Assembly (NCBI GenBank): GCA_963819075.1
Contig: CAWFUP010000005.1
Coordinates: 62,001 to 126,000, forward strand
Direction: 5' to 3'
DNA from: CAVQBJ01 sp963819075
Lineage (GTDB): Bacteria; Actinomycetota; Thermoleophilia; Solirubrobacterales; Solirubrobacteraceae
DNA: 64,000 nucleotides
The position numbers and the translations under genes were made by a program. Below the pieces are notes generated by a model. The model was not told where the DNA came from, made no database searches, and saw only the letters and a program-made list of their open reading frames with translations. Below are positions 1-8,503 of this stretch, piece after piece (position 1 is the stretch's first letter; each line of letters begins with the position of its first letter).

Positions 1-424
1 GGGCGAGCTCGATCGGCTCGCCGTCGCGCTCGGGCTGCACGTAGGCGAAGGTCGCCGTCTCCTCGACGAAGCAGACGTCGAGCTCGCCCTCGTTGACGCG
101 CTGATCGAGCCAGGCGCCGCGGAACACGAGCCGGCGCAGCCAGTGCACGAGCGAGCGGTCGGCCGGACCGACGAGCTCCGGCCAGCAGTCGTTGACGTGC
201 TCGCCGAGCGCCGAGGCCGGGTCCTGGATCTCGCCGTTGACGGCGAGGTTGACGAGATCCTCGAGCTCGTCGTCGCCGAGGCGGCCGCCGACGAAGCCGA
301 GCTTGAGCGCCGCCTGCTCGCAGCGCTCCTGGAAGTCGCGCTCGTTGAAGGTGAAGCGCAGCTCTCCGTATTCGAGGACGAAGTCCTCGCCGGAGTCGTA
401 GTTTCCGCGGCGCGTGTTCTCCAT
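1..424 (-). CDS. Hypothetical protein, N-terminal part
   Basis: The frame reads leftward from an ATG at 424 and leaves the window without a stop, giving about 141 residues. The protein is acidic, starts MENTRRGNYD, and has a short hydrophobic/basic stretch (VHWLRRLVF) near residue 100. I do not recognise the family. A TATGAT hexamer on the same strand (467-472) could be its -10 box, with a leader of roughly 35 nt. It is divergent from the permease gene. The C-terminus is outside the window. Confidence 0.6.
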   Translation of the reverse strand, partial: MENTRRGNYDSGEDFVLEYGELRFTFNERDFQERCEQAALKLGFVGGRLGDDELEDLVNLAVNGEIQDPASALGEHVNDCWPELVGPADRSLVHWLRRLVFRGAWLDQRVNEGELDVCFVEETATFAYVQPERDGEPIELA

Positions 425-520
425 ATAGGGGTCCAATCCGGAGACGGTCCGCCCCGGGCCGTCGCAATCATAAGCTTGACTCCTTCTCGGGGAGCCCTCG
501 TGAACGGGATGTTGCACTAC

Positions 521-546
521 GGTCCCGAATCGCGCGATCCGGGACC
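521..546. promoter_or_regulatory. 26-bp near-perfect palindrome upstream of the permease
   Basis: Two 13-base arms (GGTCCCGAATCGC and its mirror) match at 12 of 13 positions with no spacer. The palindrome lies in the divergent intergenic region, about 30 bp upstream of the permease -10 box. This is the size and position expected of an operator for a dimeric repressor, but the protein that would bind is unknown. A structural repeat is the alternative. Confidence 0.4.
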
Positions 547-577
547 GCGGAGCGCGGCCGCCGGGGCTCCTGGTCAC

Positions 578-583
578 TAGGCT
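578..583 (+). promoter_or_regulatory. -10 box (TAGGCT) of a likely leaderless transcript
   Basis: The hexamer fits TANNNT and ends 9 nt before the ATG at 593. There is no Shine-Dalgarno sequence. The same spacing recurs at many genes in the window. Confidence 0.45.
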
Positions 584-592
584 CCAGCGGCG

Positions 593-2497
593 ATGGCACG
601 CCTCTCCGAACACGGACTGCGGCGCTCGGTCGGCGTCTCCGGGCTGTTCGCGAGCGCGTACGGCAACGTCGGCTCCTCGATCTACTACGCACTCGGCCTG
701 GTCGCCGCCCACGCGCTCGGACTCACCCCGCTCGTGTTCGTGTTCGCGGGCGGTCTGTTCGCGCTCACCGCGAAGACGTATGCCGAGGGCGCCGCGATGT
801 TCCCGGAAGCGGGGGGCTCTTCCTCGTTCGCGCGTCACGCCTTCAACGAGGTCGTCTCGTTCTTCGCCGGCTGGGCGCTCTCACTCGACTACATCCTCAC
901 GATCGCCATCTCGGCGTTCTTCGTGCCGCACTACCTGAGCGCGTTCCCGGGGCTGAGCGGGCTCAACCACAACCCGGGCGACATCGTCGGCGGGCTGATC
1001 GTGATCGTCGTCCTGACGCTCTTGAACATCAGAGGGCTCGGCGAGTCGGCGAAGCTCAACTTCATCCTGGCGATGATCGATCTGTCGACGCAGGTCCTGC
1101 TCGTCGCGGTGGGCTGCTTCCTCGTCCTCAACCCCTCGCTGCTCATCAACCAGGTGCACCTCGGCACGGTACCGAGCTGGGGCGAGGTCATCTTCGCGCT
1201 GTCGATCGCGATGCTCGCCTACACCGGGATCGAGACGGTCTCGAACATGGCCGAGGAGGCCAAGGACCCCGGCAAGATGGTGCCGAAGGCGGTCAACCTC
1301 GTCGTCATCGCCGTGCTCGGCGTATATCTCGGCATCTCGGTCGTCGCGCTGTCCGCGCTGCCCGTCGATCCGCACACGCACATCACGGAGCTCGGGACGA
1401 TCTACCAGAACGATCCTGTGCTCGGGATCATCGACAAGCTCGGCCTGCACGGCATTGCCTACCGCTTGTCGCGGTATTACGTCGGTCTGCTCGCCGCGAC
1501 GATCCTGTTCATCGCGACGAACGCGGGCATGATCGGGATCTCGCGCCTGTCGTGGTCGCTGGCCGAGCACCGCCAGCTGCCCGCGGCCTTCGCGCGCCTG
1601 CACTCGCGCTACCGCACGCCGTGGATCACGCTCGTGTTCTTCTCCTGCCTGGCGAGCGTGCTCGTGCTCTACGGCAACACAACCGTGCTCGGCAACCTCT
1701 ACTCGTTCGGCGCGATGCTGTCGTTCACGATCGCCCACGCCGCCGTCATCCGCCTGCGCATGACCGACCCGGATCGCGAACGGCCCTACCGGATGCCGTG
1801 GAACGTGCGCGTCCGCGGCTACTGGATCCCGATGACCGCGGTCATCGGGATGGTCGGGACGGCCGGCGCCTGGATCGCCGTCGTCGCGCTGCACTCCGAG
1901 GCACGCATCGTCGGCGTGCCCTGGATGGTCTTCGGGATGATCTTCTACTTCGTCTACCGCCGGCGCAGCGGGCTCAGCGCGACCAACGTGTACAGGATCG
2001 AGCGCGCCCAGCGCCCGGCCGACTTCGAGGAGCTCGAGTACCGCACCGCGCTCGTTCCGATCTTCAGCAACGACGTCAGTGCCGCCGCGCTGCGCGACGC
2101 CGCGAAGCTCATCGGCGCCGACGGCGTCGTCTACGCGGTGTTCGTGCTGCCCGTGCCGAGCCAGCTGTCGCTCGAGGCCGGCCTGGAGGACGAGGAGACG
2201 CAGGGGCGCACCGTGCTCGAGAGCGCGCGGATCGTCGCCCGCCGGGCCGGCATCAAGGTCCACACCGGGCTCATCCGCACGCGCAACCCGGGGGCGACGC
2301 TCATCGAGGAGGCCGAGCGGATCAACGCCGACGTCATCTACTGGTCGACCATTCACGCACCACGGGGCGAGCAGGGCATCGGCCCGACCGCGAGCTACCT
2401 GCTGGCCAAGCGACCGTGCCGCGTGATCATCGAGTCCGAGCAGGCCCCGGCGCGCGGCGGCTCCGGCGGCGGCGGGCGCGTCGCTATTGCAGGTTGA
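593..2497 (+). CDS. APC-family amino acid permease with C-terminal UspA-like domain
   Basis: This 634-residue membrane protein probably imports or exchanges amino acids or related cations. Residues about 15-460 hold some 12 hydrophobic segments. The N-terminal glycine-rich helix (SVGVSGLFASAYGNVGSSI) is typical of the APC superfamily. Residues about 480-615 form a soluble cytoplasmic domain resembling universal stress proteins, with alternating hydrophobic strands and the end GPTASYLLAKRPCRVII. Permease-Usp fusions are known in this superfamily; the domain may sense nucleotide or energy state (inference). The ATG at 593 lies 9 nt after a TAGGCT hexamer, so the message is probably leaderless. 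Its last 14 bases overlap the convergent lipoprotein gene. The substrate cannot be assigned. Confidence 0.85.
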   Translation: MARLSEHGLRRSVGVSGLFASAYGNVGSSIYYALGLVAAHALGLTPLVFVFAGGLFALTAKTYAEGAAMFPEAGGSSSFARHAFNEVVSFFAGWALSLDYILTIAISAFFVPHYLSAFPGLSGLNHNPGDIVGGLIVIVVLTLLNIRGLGESAKLNFILAMIDLSTQVLLVAVGCFLVLNPSLLINQVHLGTVPSWGEVIFALSIAMLAYTGIETVSNMAEEAKDPGKMVPKAVNLVVIAVLGVYLGISVVALSALPVDPHTHITELGTIYQNDPVLGIIDKLGLHGIAYRLSRYYVGLLAATILFIATNAGMIGISRLSWSLAEHRQLPAAFARLHSRYRTPWITLVFFSCLASVLVLYGNTTVLGNLYSFGAMLSFTIAHAAVIRLRMTDPDRERPYRMPWNVRVRGYWIPMTAVIGMVGTAGAWIAVVALHSEARIVGVPWMVFGMIFYFVYRRRSGLSATNVYRIERAQRPADFEELEYRTALVPIFSNDVSAAALRDAAKLIGADGVVYAVFVLPVPSQLSLEAGLEDEETQGRTVLESARIVARRAGIKVHTGLIRTRNPGATLIEEAERINADVIYWSTIHAPRGEQGIGPTASYLLAKRPCRVIIESEQAPARGGSGGGGRVAIAG

Positions 2498-4052
2498 GCA
2501 CGACCCGCAGGGTGCGGGTGTTGCCGGAGCTGGCAGTGCCGGCGACCACGTCGCCGAGGCGCGAGGCGACGGCGGGGAGCGTGCCGAGGATCGGGCTCCC
2601 GGTGAGCTGGTTGACGGTGCCGACGACGTTCACGAGCGTCGGGAAGTCGATCAGCAACGACGGCTCGACGCCCCCGCCGAGTGTGCGGGCTGCGGCGGCG
2701 CCGACCTGCGAGCCGCCGAGGGTGCTCGATGGATGCAGGGCGGCCTGCACCGACGCGCTCCCGAGGCCGATGACGACCTTCCCCGGCACGTGCACGATGT
2801 CGACGGAGATCGGCAGCCCCGAGAGCGGGACGCTCAGGCCGGCGTCGCTCCCGGGCACCGTTACGGATGATGGCGTCGCTCCGGGGCTCAGGCGCGCCGC
2901 GATCCGCGGGATCGCCGCACGGGCGAGGGCGTCGTCGCGCGCGACGATGGTGATCCCGGCGGTGAGGTCGAGCAGGCCCGACCCGGCCGCGAACACCCCG
3001 GTTGGACCGGCCCAGCGCAGCAGATGCTGCGGGCCGCCGTCGAGGGTGCGCAGGAGATCGAGAAGGCTTGCGATCGTGGAGCCGCCGAGCGCCGAGCCGC
3101 TCGGCACGGTGGCGAGCAGCCGCTCGAGCGACGGTCCGAGCGTGCCGGTGCCGAGCGCGAGCCATGAGTCGCCGGGCAGGCCGGCGAAGACCTGCGCCGC
3201 CGTCGGCCCCGCGGAGGGGCTGGCGCCGCCGCCGGTGAGCGCGACCGAAGCGACGAGCGAGTTGGCGGCCGGGACCTGAAGCGACGCGTCGAGCGCCGCG
3301 ATCGAGCTCGAGGCGACCACGGCGCGGGCGAGCCCGAGCAGGCTCGTCGCCGAGGCGCCGGCCGGCAGAGCCGCGACCAGGGCGCGCGATCCGACGTGCA
3401 GCTCGCCCACGGTGTCGGCCGGTGCCGTACTGCGGACCGGGGCGAACGTCGCCGAGCTGCTGAGCGCGGGTGCGCCGTCGCGGGTGTCGACCACGGCCTC
3501 GAAGGCGGAGCGCACGCCGATGACGACGAACGGCCCGACGAACCCGTAGGCGATTCCCTGCGGGTTCAGGTCGTAGGCGACCCCGCGGTAGCTGGCCGCA
3601 TGGGCGCCGCTCGTGCTCGTCAGGTGCTCGAGGAACGACTGGGCCGAGCCGTGGTCGGCCACGTCGATGACGGCGGCACCGGCGCTGGCCGACGCGGCCT
3701 GCAGGGACAGGCCGCCGGCCAGCGAGGTGAAGAACGCGCCGGCGCTCCGGCCGAGCCACGGCTCGATGTCGCGCGTGAAGCTCACGCTCGGGCCGGCGAG
3801 GGTGTCGATCGTGGCCTCCACGCCGGCGAACGGCTGTGCCTGCCCGGTCACGGTCCGTGCGGCGGCCAGGGCGTGCGTCCCGAGGCTGCCGCCCGGGTGA
3901 ACGACGACACCGACGTACAGCGGCACGCCCGCGGGCACCACGGTGGCCGGGTCGGTCTGGGGCGGACTGGATGATCCGCAGGCCGCGAGCACCGTGGCCG
4001 CGAGGGCGCCGAGCAGAGGCGCGCGCGCGCGTGGGCGTCGTCGAGGGCTCAT
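2484..4052 (-). CDS. DUF3352-type lipoprotein
   Basis: The 522-residue protein starts with a basic n-region, a hydrophobic stretch and a lipobox (LAACGSS, Cys near residue 25), so it is probably anchored to the outer face of the membrane. The mature part is rich in Ala, Ser and Val and contains the pattern VPAGVPLYVGVVV early on. It resembles DUF3352 proteins common in Thermoleophilia, whose function is unknown. The ATG at 4052 lies 9 nt after a TAGACT hexamer (4062-4067, minus strand), which supports this start and a leaderless mRNA. It is convergent with the permease (14-bp overlap) and divergent from mraZ. The family call is from memory and was not searched. Confidence 0.75.
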   Translation of the reverse strand: MSPRRRPRARAPLLGALAATVLAACGSSSPPQTDPATVVPAGVPLYVGVVVHPGGSLGTHALAAARTVTGQAQPFAGVEATIDTLAGPSVSFTRDIEPWLGRSAGAFFTSLAGGLSLQAASASAGAAVIDVADHGSAQSFLEHLTSTSGAHAASYRGVAYDLNPQGIAYGFVGPFVVIGVRSAFEAVVDTRDGAPALSSSATFAPVRSTAPADTVGELHVGSRALVAALPAGASATSLLGLARAVVASSSIAALDASLQVPAANSLVASVALTGGGASPSAGPTAAQVFAGLPGDSWLALGTGTLGPSLERLLATVPSGSALGGSTIASLLDLLRTLDGGPQHLLRWAGPTGVFAAGSGLLDLTAGITIVARDDALARAAIPRIAARLSPGATPSSVTVPGSDAGLSVPLSGLPISVDIVHVPGKVVIGLGSASVQAALHPSSTLGGSQVGAAAARTLGGGVEPSLLIDFPTLVNVVGTVNQLTGSPILGTLPAVASRLGDVVAGTASSGNTRTLRVVLNLQ

Positions 4053-4061
4053 GCGCGCGGC

Positions 4062-4067
4062 AGTCTA
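4062..4067 (-). promoter_or_regulatory. -10 box (TAGACT) for the DUF3352 lipoprotein
   Basis: On the minus strand TAGACT ends 9 nt before the ATG at 4052, which fits a leaderless transcript. Confidence 0.45.
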
Positions 4068-4257
4068 CGCCAGTCATCTCGGCGGCCTCGCCATGCAAGC
4101 CGGCGCCCGGGCCGCGCCCCTGCAGGCGCGCTTGCAGGGCCCGCGCCGGGCAGGCGGCGGCGCGAGGAACGCGAAAGGCGATCAAGTGCAGGCACTTCGC
4201 CGGTGGGGCACTGGACGAGTGTTTGAGGACAAAGTGGGGGAATGTGTGAACGAGGGG

Positions 4258-4286
4258 TTGCATTGTGGGAGGAAGTGGGGTACGGT
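4258..4286 (+). promoter_or_regulatory. mraZ promoter with two embedded MraZ boxes
   Basis: A -35 TTGCAT (4258-4263) and a -10 TACGGT (4281-4286) are separated by exactly 17 nt. The spacer holds two TGGGN boxes, TGGGA (4266-4270) and TGGGG (4276-4280), 10 bp apart start to start. MraZ is known to bind TGGGN repeats of this period upstream of its own gene, so autorepression by occlusion of RNA polymerase is the natural reading. Further single TGGGG copies occur at 4204-4208 and 4235-4239. The rest of the 309-bp gap between the lipoprotein and mraZ start codons shows no gene. Confidence 0.65.
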
Positions 4287-4294
4287 CGCCCCAG

Positions 4295-4339
4295 CGAGCC
4301 GGGGTGGAGGGGCTCCTCCCACTCCTCCACCTCGGCTCG
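4295..4339 (+). promoter_or_regulatory. Strong hairpin in the mraZ leader
   Basis: Arms 4295-4310 and 4324-4339 pair over 16 bp, with one G-U wobble and a 13-nt loop. A short T-rich run (GTTTTCC) follows at about 4340-4346, then the ribosome binding site. The hairpin lies between the predicted transcription start and the mraZ start, so it could act as an intrinsic attenuator or an mRNA-stabilising element for the division operon. Confidence 0.55.
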
Positions 4340-4361
4340 GTTTTCCGCTCAGGAGCCAACC

Positions 4362-4802
4362 GTGGCCTTTCGTGGCACCTTCGACCACACGCTCGATGCA
4401 AAGAACCGCCTCACCGTTCCGGCCCGTTACCGATCGGTCCTGGCCGACGGCGTCGTGCTCGCGATGACGATCGACCAGCGACCGTGCGTCGGCATGTGGC
4501 GCCCCGACGACTACGAGCGCTACACCGAGCGCGCGCTTGCCGACCAGCCGCCGCTGTCGCCGGCGCGGGCCGAGCTCGAGCGTTTCGTGTACGGCAGCTC
4601 GACTGACGTCGACCTCGACGCCGCCGGGCGCATCATGGTCCCCGGCTTTCTCGCCAGCCACGCCGGCCTGGAGAAGGAGGTCGTCGTCGTCGGCGTCGGC
4701 GAGCGCCTCGAGCTGTGGGATCGCACCTGCTGGAAGGACCATCGACCGACGCTGCTCGGCGGCGTCGCGGAGATCACCGCGCGAGTTGGCCATCCTGCTT
4801 GA
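4362..4802 (+). CDS. mraZ: Transcriptional regulator MraZ
   Basis: MraZ is a small DNA-binding protein of the AbrB/SpoVT fold that represses the division and cell-wall (dcw) operon it heads. The 146-residue product has two copies of the domain: the first begins near FRGTFDHTLDAKNRLTVPAR, the second carries STDVDLDAAGRIMVP. The chosen start is GTG at 4362 because AGGAG (4351-4355) sits 6 nt upstream and MraZ proteins normally begin just before this F-x-G motif; an in-frame upstream ATG would add about 40 unrelated residues. rsmH follows after 1 nt. Regulation is visible in the promoter, which carries MraZ boxes between -35 and -10. Confidence 0.95.
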   Translation: MAFRGTFDHTLDAKNRLTVPARYRSVLADGVVLAMTIDQRPCVGMWRPDDYERYTERALADQPPLSPARAELERFVYGSSTDVDLDAAGRIMVPGFLASHAGLEKEVVVVGVGERLELWDRTCWKDHRPTLLGGVAEITARVGHPA

Positions 4803-4803
4803 C

Positions 4804-5757
4804 ATGACCACCGTTCACGTCCCGGTCCTCGCGGCTGAGCTGATCGCTCTGCTCGACCCGCAGCCGGGCGAGACCGTCATCGACTGCACGTTCGGCGGCG
4901 GCGGGCACGCGCGCCTCGTCGCGCAACGGCTCGGGCCGCGAGGCACGCTCATCGCGATCGACCGCGACCCCTACGCGGAGGAGCGCTTCGCCGAGCTGGC
5001 CGGTGAGCTGTCGTGCGAGACGCGCTTCATCCGGGCGTCGTTCGCCGATGCCCTCACGCTCGTCGGCGACGAGGGCGTGCGCCCCGATCACGTGTACTTC
5101 GATCTCGGGATGTCCTCGATGCAGGTCGACACGCGCGAGCGTGGCTTCTCGTATTCCTACGACGCGCCGCTGGACATGCGCATGGATCCGCGCCAGGCCC
5201 TCAGCGCACGCGAGATCGTCAACTCGTGGGATCAGCGCCGGCTCGCCCGGATCCTGCGTGACTACGGCGAGGAGCGCCACGCCGGCGCGATTGCCGCCGC
5301 GATCGTGCGCCGACGCGCGGTGCGCGAGATCGACACGACGCAGGACCTCGTCGAGGTCATCTCCGCGGCCGTGCCGGCGCCGGCCCGCTTCGGCGGCGGC
5401 CATCCGGCCAAGCGCTCCTTCCAAGCGCTGCGCATCGTCGTCAACGACGAGCTGGAGGAGATCGATCGCGCGCTGCCGCTCGCCTGGGCGCGCTTGCGCG
5501 TCGGCGGCGTGCTCGCCGGGATCTCCTTCCACTCGCTCGAGGATCGCCGGCTCAAGCGGTTCCTCGTCGAGCGAGCGACCGGGTGCATCTGCCCGCCCGA
5601 CTTCCCGGTCTGTGTGTGCGGCCGCGAGCCGGAGGCCCGGCTGCTGACCACCCGCGCCGTCGCTCCGTCCGCGGGAGAGCTCGCCGCCAACCCGCGGGCG
5701 CGCTCGGCTCACCTGCGTGCGGCGCGCAAGCTTCGAGACGAGGGAGGTGCCGCGTGA
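4804..5757 (+). CDS. rsmH: 16S rRNA (cytosine1402-N4)-methyltransferase RsmH
   Basis: RsmH methylates N4 of C1402 in the decoding centre of 16S rRNA using S-adenosylmethionine. The 317-residue protein shows the SAM motif DCTFGGGGHARL near residue 30, followed by DRDP, the substrate-domain core FDLGMSSMQ, then FHSLEDRRLKRF and the cysteine-rich CICPPDFPVCVCG near the C-terminus, all standard for the family. The ATG at 4804 lies one base after the mraZ stop, and its end overlaps the next gene by 4 bp (GTGA), so the genes are probably translationally coupled. Confidence 0.96.
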   Translation: MTTVHVPVLAAELIALLDPQPGETVIDCTFGGGGHARLVAQRLGPRGTLIAIDRDPYAEERFAELAGELSCETRFIRASFADALTLVGDEGVRPDHVYFDLGMSSMQVDTRERGFSYSYDAPLDMRMDPRQALSAREIVNSWDQRRLARILRDYGEERHAGAIAAAIVRRRAVREIDTTQDLVEVISAAVPAPARFGGGHPAKRSFQALRIVVNDELEEIDRALPLAWARLRVGGVLAGISFHSLEDRRLKRFLVERATGCICPPDFPVCVCGREPEARLLTTRAVAPSAGELAANPRARSAHLRAARKLRDEGGAA

Positions 5758-6794
5758 CCCCGCCGAGCACGGTCGCCGCCCAACGGCGCGTGCGCGCCGC
5801 CGCGGGCGCCGCCGGCCCCGCAATGCCGCGCCGCACGTCGGGCCCCACGCGCGGCACGCGGCGGCCGCTGCGCGGCGTCCGGGCCGCCGCGGCCACGGCC
5901 AGCGTGGGCGCCGCCGTGCCGGTGCCGGCGATTCCCGCGGTCGCACCGCGTCGCCGTTCGGCCCCGCGCACCCCCCGGCGGGCCCCGTCGATCGTCCCCG
6001 GGCGCCTGGTCGAGGGTCTGGCCGCGCTGCCCGATGCCCGACTGCTCGATCGCCTCGTGCGCGGGCGGCTGTGGATCGGGCTCGTGGCGTTCGCGCTCAT
6101 CGGCATCGTGGCGATGCAGCTGATGCTGCTCAAGCTCAACACCGGCATCGGGCACGCCATCGAGCACGAGTCGCTGCTCCAGCGCCAGAACGCCGCGCTG
6201 GAGATCGCCGTATCGAACGCCTCCGCGCCCGACCACGTCGAGGCGGCGGCGCAGCGCCTCGGGATGTCCCCGGCGGCGCCGGGCGCGATCCAGTTCCTTT
6301 CGGGCTCGGGGCACGCCCTCACCGCCGCCGACGTGAGCGCCCTCGCCAGCCCGGTGGGCACCGCAACCGGCGCGAGCGCAAACGCCGCGAGCGCCGCCGG
6401 CGCCGCCGCATCGGCAAGCGGATCGGGCGCCACGGCCGGCGCCAGCACCGCGACCGCGACGCCGTCGAGCACCGGCACGGGCGCGAGCTCACCCGGGCCC
6501 GGCGCCGGCACCGCCGCCGCGACGACCTCGGCCCCGAGCGCGGCCGGCTCTCCTGCCGCGGCGACCGGGACCGCCGGTGCGGCCTCCACGCCGGGCGCGG
6601 GCACCGGCACCGCCGCGACCACGAGCTCGAGCGGATCTCCGAGCGCGGCGGCCACCCTCCCGACGGACACCGGCGCGGCCGCCCCCGCGGGCACGGCCGG
6701 CGGCGGTGCCGCAACCCCGTCGAGCGGCGGCGCGAGCGCCACCGGCGGCGCGGCGGCCGGCGGAGCGGCGAGCGGCCCGGTGACGGGCGGCTAG
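5754..6794 (+). CDS. ftsL: FtsL-like division protein with long Ala/Thr/Gly/Ser tail
   Basis: It occupies the ftsL position between rsmH and ftsI. The GTG at 5754 overlaps the rsmH stop and follows AGGGAGG. The 346-residue product has a basic, proline-rich cytoplasmic part (1-100), one membrane segment (about 106-126, WIGLVAFALIGIVAMQLMLL) and a short coiled coil (about 128-165) with the EHESLLQRQNAALE pattern of FtsL/DivIC proteins. FtsL links the FtsQ subcomplex to FtsW/FtsI at the septum. The last ~150 residues are a low-complexity extracytoplasmic tail, making the protein about three times the usual FtsL length. FtsQ in this cluster carries a similar tail. The assignment rests on position, topology and coiled coil, since FtsL sequences diverge strongly. 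Confidence 0.75.
   Translation: MTPPSTVAAQRRVRAAAGAAGPAMPRRTSGPTRGTRRPLRGVRAAAATASVGAAVPVPAIPAVAPRRRSAPRTPRRAPSIVPGRLVEGLAALPDARLLDRLVRGRLWIGLVAFALIGIVAMQLMLLKLNTGIGHAIEHESLLQRQNAALEIAVSNASAPDHVEAAAQRLGMSPAAPGAIQFLSGSGHALTAADVSALASPVGTATGASANAASAAGAAASASGSGATAGASTATATPSSTGTGASSPGPGAGTAAATTSAPSAAGSPAAATGTAGAASTPGAGTGTAATTSSSGSPSAAATLPTDTGAAAPAGTAGGGAATPSSGGASATGGAAAGGAASGPVTGG
6354..6791 (+). repeat. Low-complexity coding region (Ala/Gly/Thr/Ser tail of FtsL)
   Basis: About 145 codons encode almost only Ala, Gly, Thr, Ser and Pro, with no catalytic-looking residues. The region would lie outside the membrane as a flexible, possibly wall-spanning or glycosylated linker. The reading frame is intact, and the next gene starts 4 nt after its stop. 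Confidence 0.7.
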
Positions 6795-6798
6795 GTCA

Positions 6799-8466
6799 GT
6801 GAGCGGCGTCGCCCTCGTCCAGCGCCGCATCGGTCTGCTCTTCGGCGCGTTCTTTCTGCTCCTTGTGCTCGCGATGCTGCGCACGATGGACCTCGGCTTC
6901 CTGCGCAGCGGATCGCTCAGCGCGGCCGCGAACGAGCAGCACCTCACGCAGGAGCTCGTGCCGGCCCTGCGCGGCGCGATCACCGACCGCAATGGCGTGT
7001 ACCTCGCGGTCTCCGAGCCCGCCGACGACGTGTCCGCCACCCCGTACCTCATCAAGGACCCGGTCGCGGTGGCCGCCGAGCTCGCGCCCCTGCTCGGCCA
7101 GTCCAACGACGCCGTGCTCGCGAAGATCACCGAGCGCTCCGGCTTCGTGTATCTCGCCCGCGCGCTGCCGCAGGCGCGCGCGCAGGCGATCGCTCGCCTG
7201 AACATCCCCGGGACGGCGCTCGCCCCGACGACGCGCCGCGTGTATCCGCGCGGTGACCTGGCCGCGCAGGTCCTCGGCCTCGTCGGCACCGAGGGCCAGG
7301 GCCTCGCCGGGCTGGAGTACTCGCTGAACTCCACGCTGCACGGTCGCAGCGGGCAGCGGACGATCGTCAGCGACGCCATCGGGCAGCCGATCTCGATCAA
7401 GCAGACGCAGCCGGAGCTGGCCGGGGCGAACGTGTCCCTCACCCTCGACTCGGCCATCGAGCAGCGCACCCAGGACGTGCTCTCCGCCGTCGGGCAGATC
7501 TACCAGCCGCTCGACGCCACCGCCATCGTCATGGACCCGAACACCGGTGGCATCCTGGCGCTGGCCAACTGGCCGCCGGTGAACGCCAACCACCCGGGCG
7601 GCGCACCGGCGACCGCGCTCGAGGACCGGGCGGTCGGCTTCAACTACGAGCCGGGCTCCACCTTCAAGATCGTGACGGTCGCCGGCGCGCTCTCACAGGG
7701 GCTCGTGACGCCGGACTCGAGCTTCTACCTGCCGCCGCAGATCCAGATCGCCGACCGCACGATCCACGACGCCGAGGCGCGCGGCCCCGAGACGCTGACG
7801 GTCTCGCAGATCCTCGCGCAGTCGAGCAACGTCGGGGCGATCACGATCGGCCAGCGGCTCGGGCCGGACAACTTCAACAGCTGGGTGCGGCGCTTCGGCT
7901 TCGGCTCGCCGACCGGCGTCGACCTTCCCGGCGAGCAGCAGGGGATCGTCCTGGAGCCGAGCCAGTACTCCGGCTCCTCGATGGGCAACCTCCCGATCGG
8001 TCAGGGCGAGTCCGTCACCCCGCTGCAGATCGCCAGCGCGTACGCGGCGATCGCCAACGGCGGCATCCTGCGTCCGCCGCACATCGTCGGCTCGGTCGGC
8101 GGCAAGGCGGTGCCACTCCCACCGGGGCATCGCATCATCTCCCCGCTCGTCGCGGCGGAGATGCGCCAGATGCTCGAGGGCGTACTCGCTCCCGGAGGCA
8201 CGGCGAGCGAGGTCAAGGTCCCCGGGTATGTGCTGGCCGGCAAGACCGGAACGGCGAATAAGGTGGACCCGGCCACGGGGCAGTACTCGAGCACCGCGTA
8301 CGTCGCCTCGTTCGTCGGCTTCGCGCCCGCCGCGCACCCGCGCCTGGAGACCGTTGTCATCGTTGATCAGCCGCAGTCGGCGATCTACGGCGGCACCGTC
8401 GCCGCGCCAGCGTTCGGCCAGATCATGGGCTTCGCGCTGCCGTATCTGAAGATCCCGCCCGGGTAA
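6799..8466 (+). CDS. ftsI: Septal peptidoglycan transpeptidase FtsI (PBP3)
   Basis: FtsI is a class B penicillin-binding protein that cross-links septal peptidoglycan with FtsW. The 555-residue protein has an N-terminal membrane anchor (about 9-30), a pedestal domain with RGAITDRNG, and a transpeptidase domain with all three motifs: STFK (Ser287, Lys290), SSN (Ser342-Asn344) and KTGT (Lys482). The GTG at 6799 comes 4 nt after the ftsL stop, so it belongs to the same operon. There are no C-terminal PASTA domains, unlike some actinobacterial PBPs. In most dcw clusters murE would follow; here the plus-strand run stops for 3.8 kb. Confidence 0.95.
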   Translation: MSGVALVQRRIGLLFGAFFLLLVLAMLRTMDLGFLRSGSLSAAANEQHLTQELVPALRGAITDRNGVYLAVSEPADDVSATPYLIKDPVAVAAELAPLLGQSNDAVLAKITERSGFVYLARALPQARAQAIARLNIPGTALAPTTRRVYPRGDLAAQVLGLVGTEGQGLAGLEYSLNSTLHGRSGQRTIVSDAIGQPISIKQTQPELAGANVSLTLDSAIEQRTQDVLSAVGQIYQPLDATAIVMDPNTGGILALANWPPVNANHPGGAPATALEDRAVGFNYEPGSTFKIVTVAGALSQGLVTPDSSFYLPPQIQIADRTIHDAEARGPETLTVSQILAQSSNVGAITIGQRLGPDNFNSWVRRFGFGSPTGVDLPGEQQGIVLEPSQYSGSSMGNLPIGQGESVTPLQIASAYAAIANGGILRPPHIVGSVGGKAVPLPPGHRIISPLVAAEMRQMLEGVLAPGGTASEVKVPGYVLAGKTGTANKVDPATGQYSSTAYVASFVGFAPAAHPRLETVVIVDQPQSAIYGGTVAAPAFGQIMGFALPYLKIPPG

Positions 8467-8503
8467 CCGGGGAGCTGATGTCGCCCGGCGGGCGGCTGAA
8501 CCC

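Noticed and set aside
881..2356. Long open frame antisense to the permease gene
   Set aside because: Such frames arise from GC-rich codon bias; the encoded sequence is a low-complexity mix of Arg, Asp and His without domain features.
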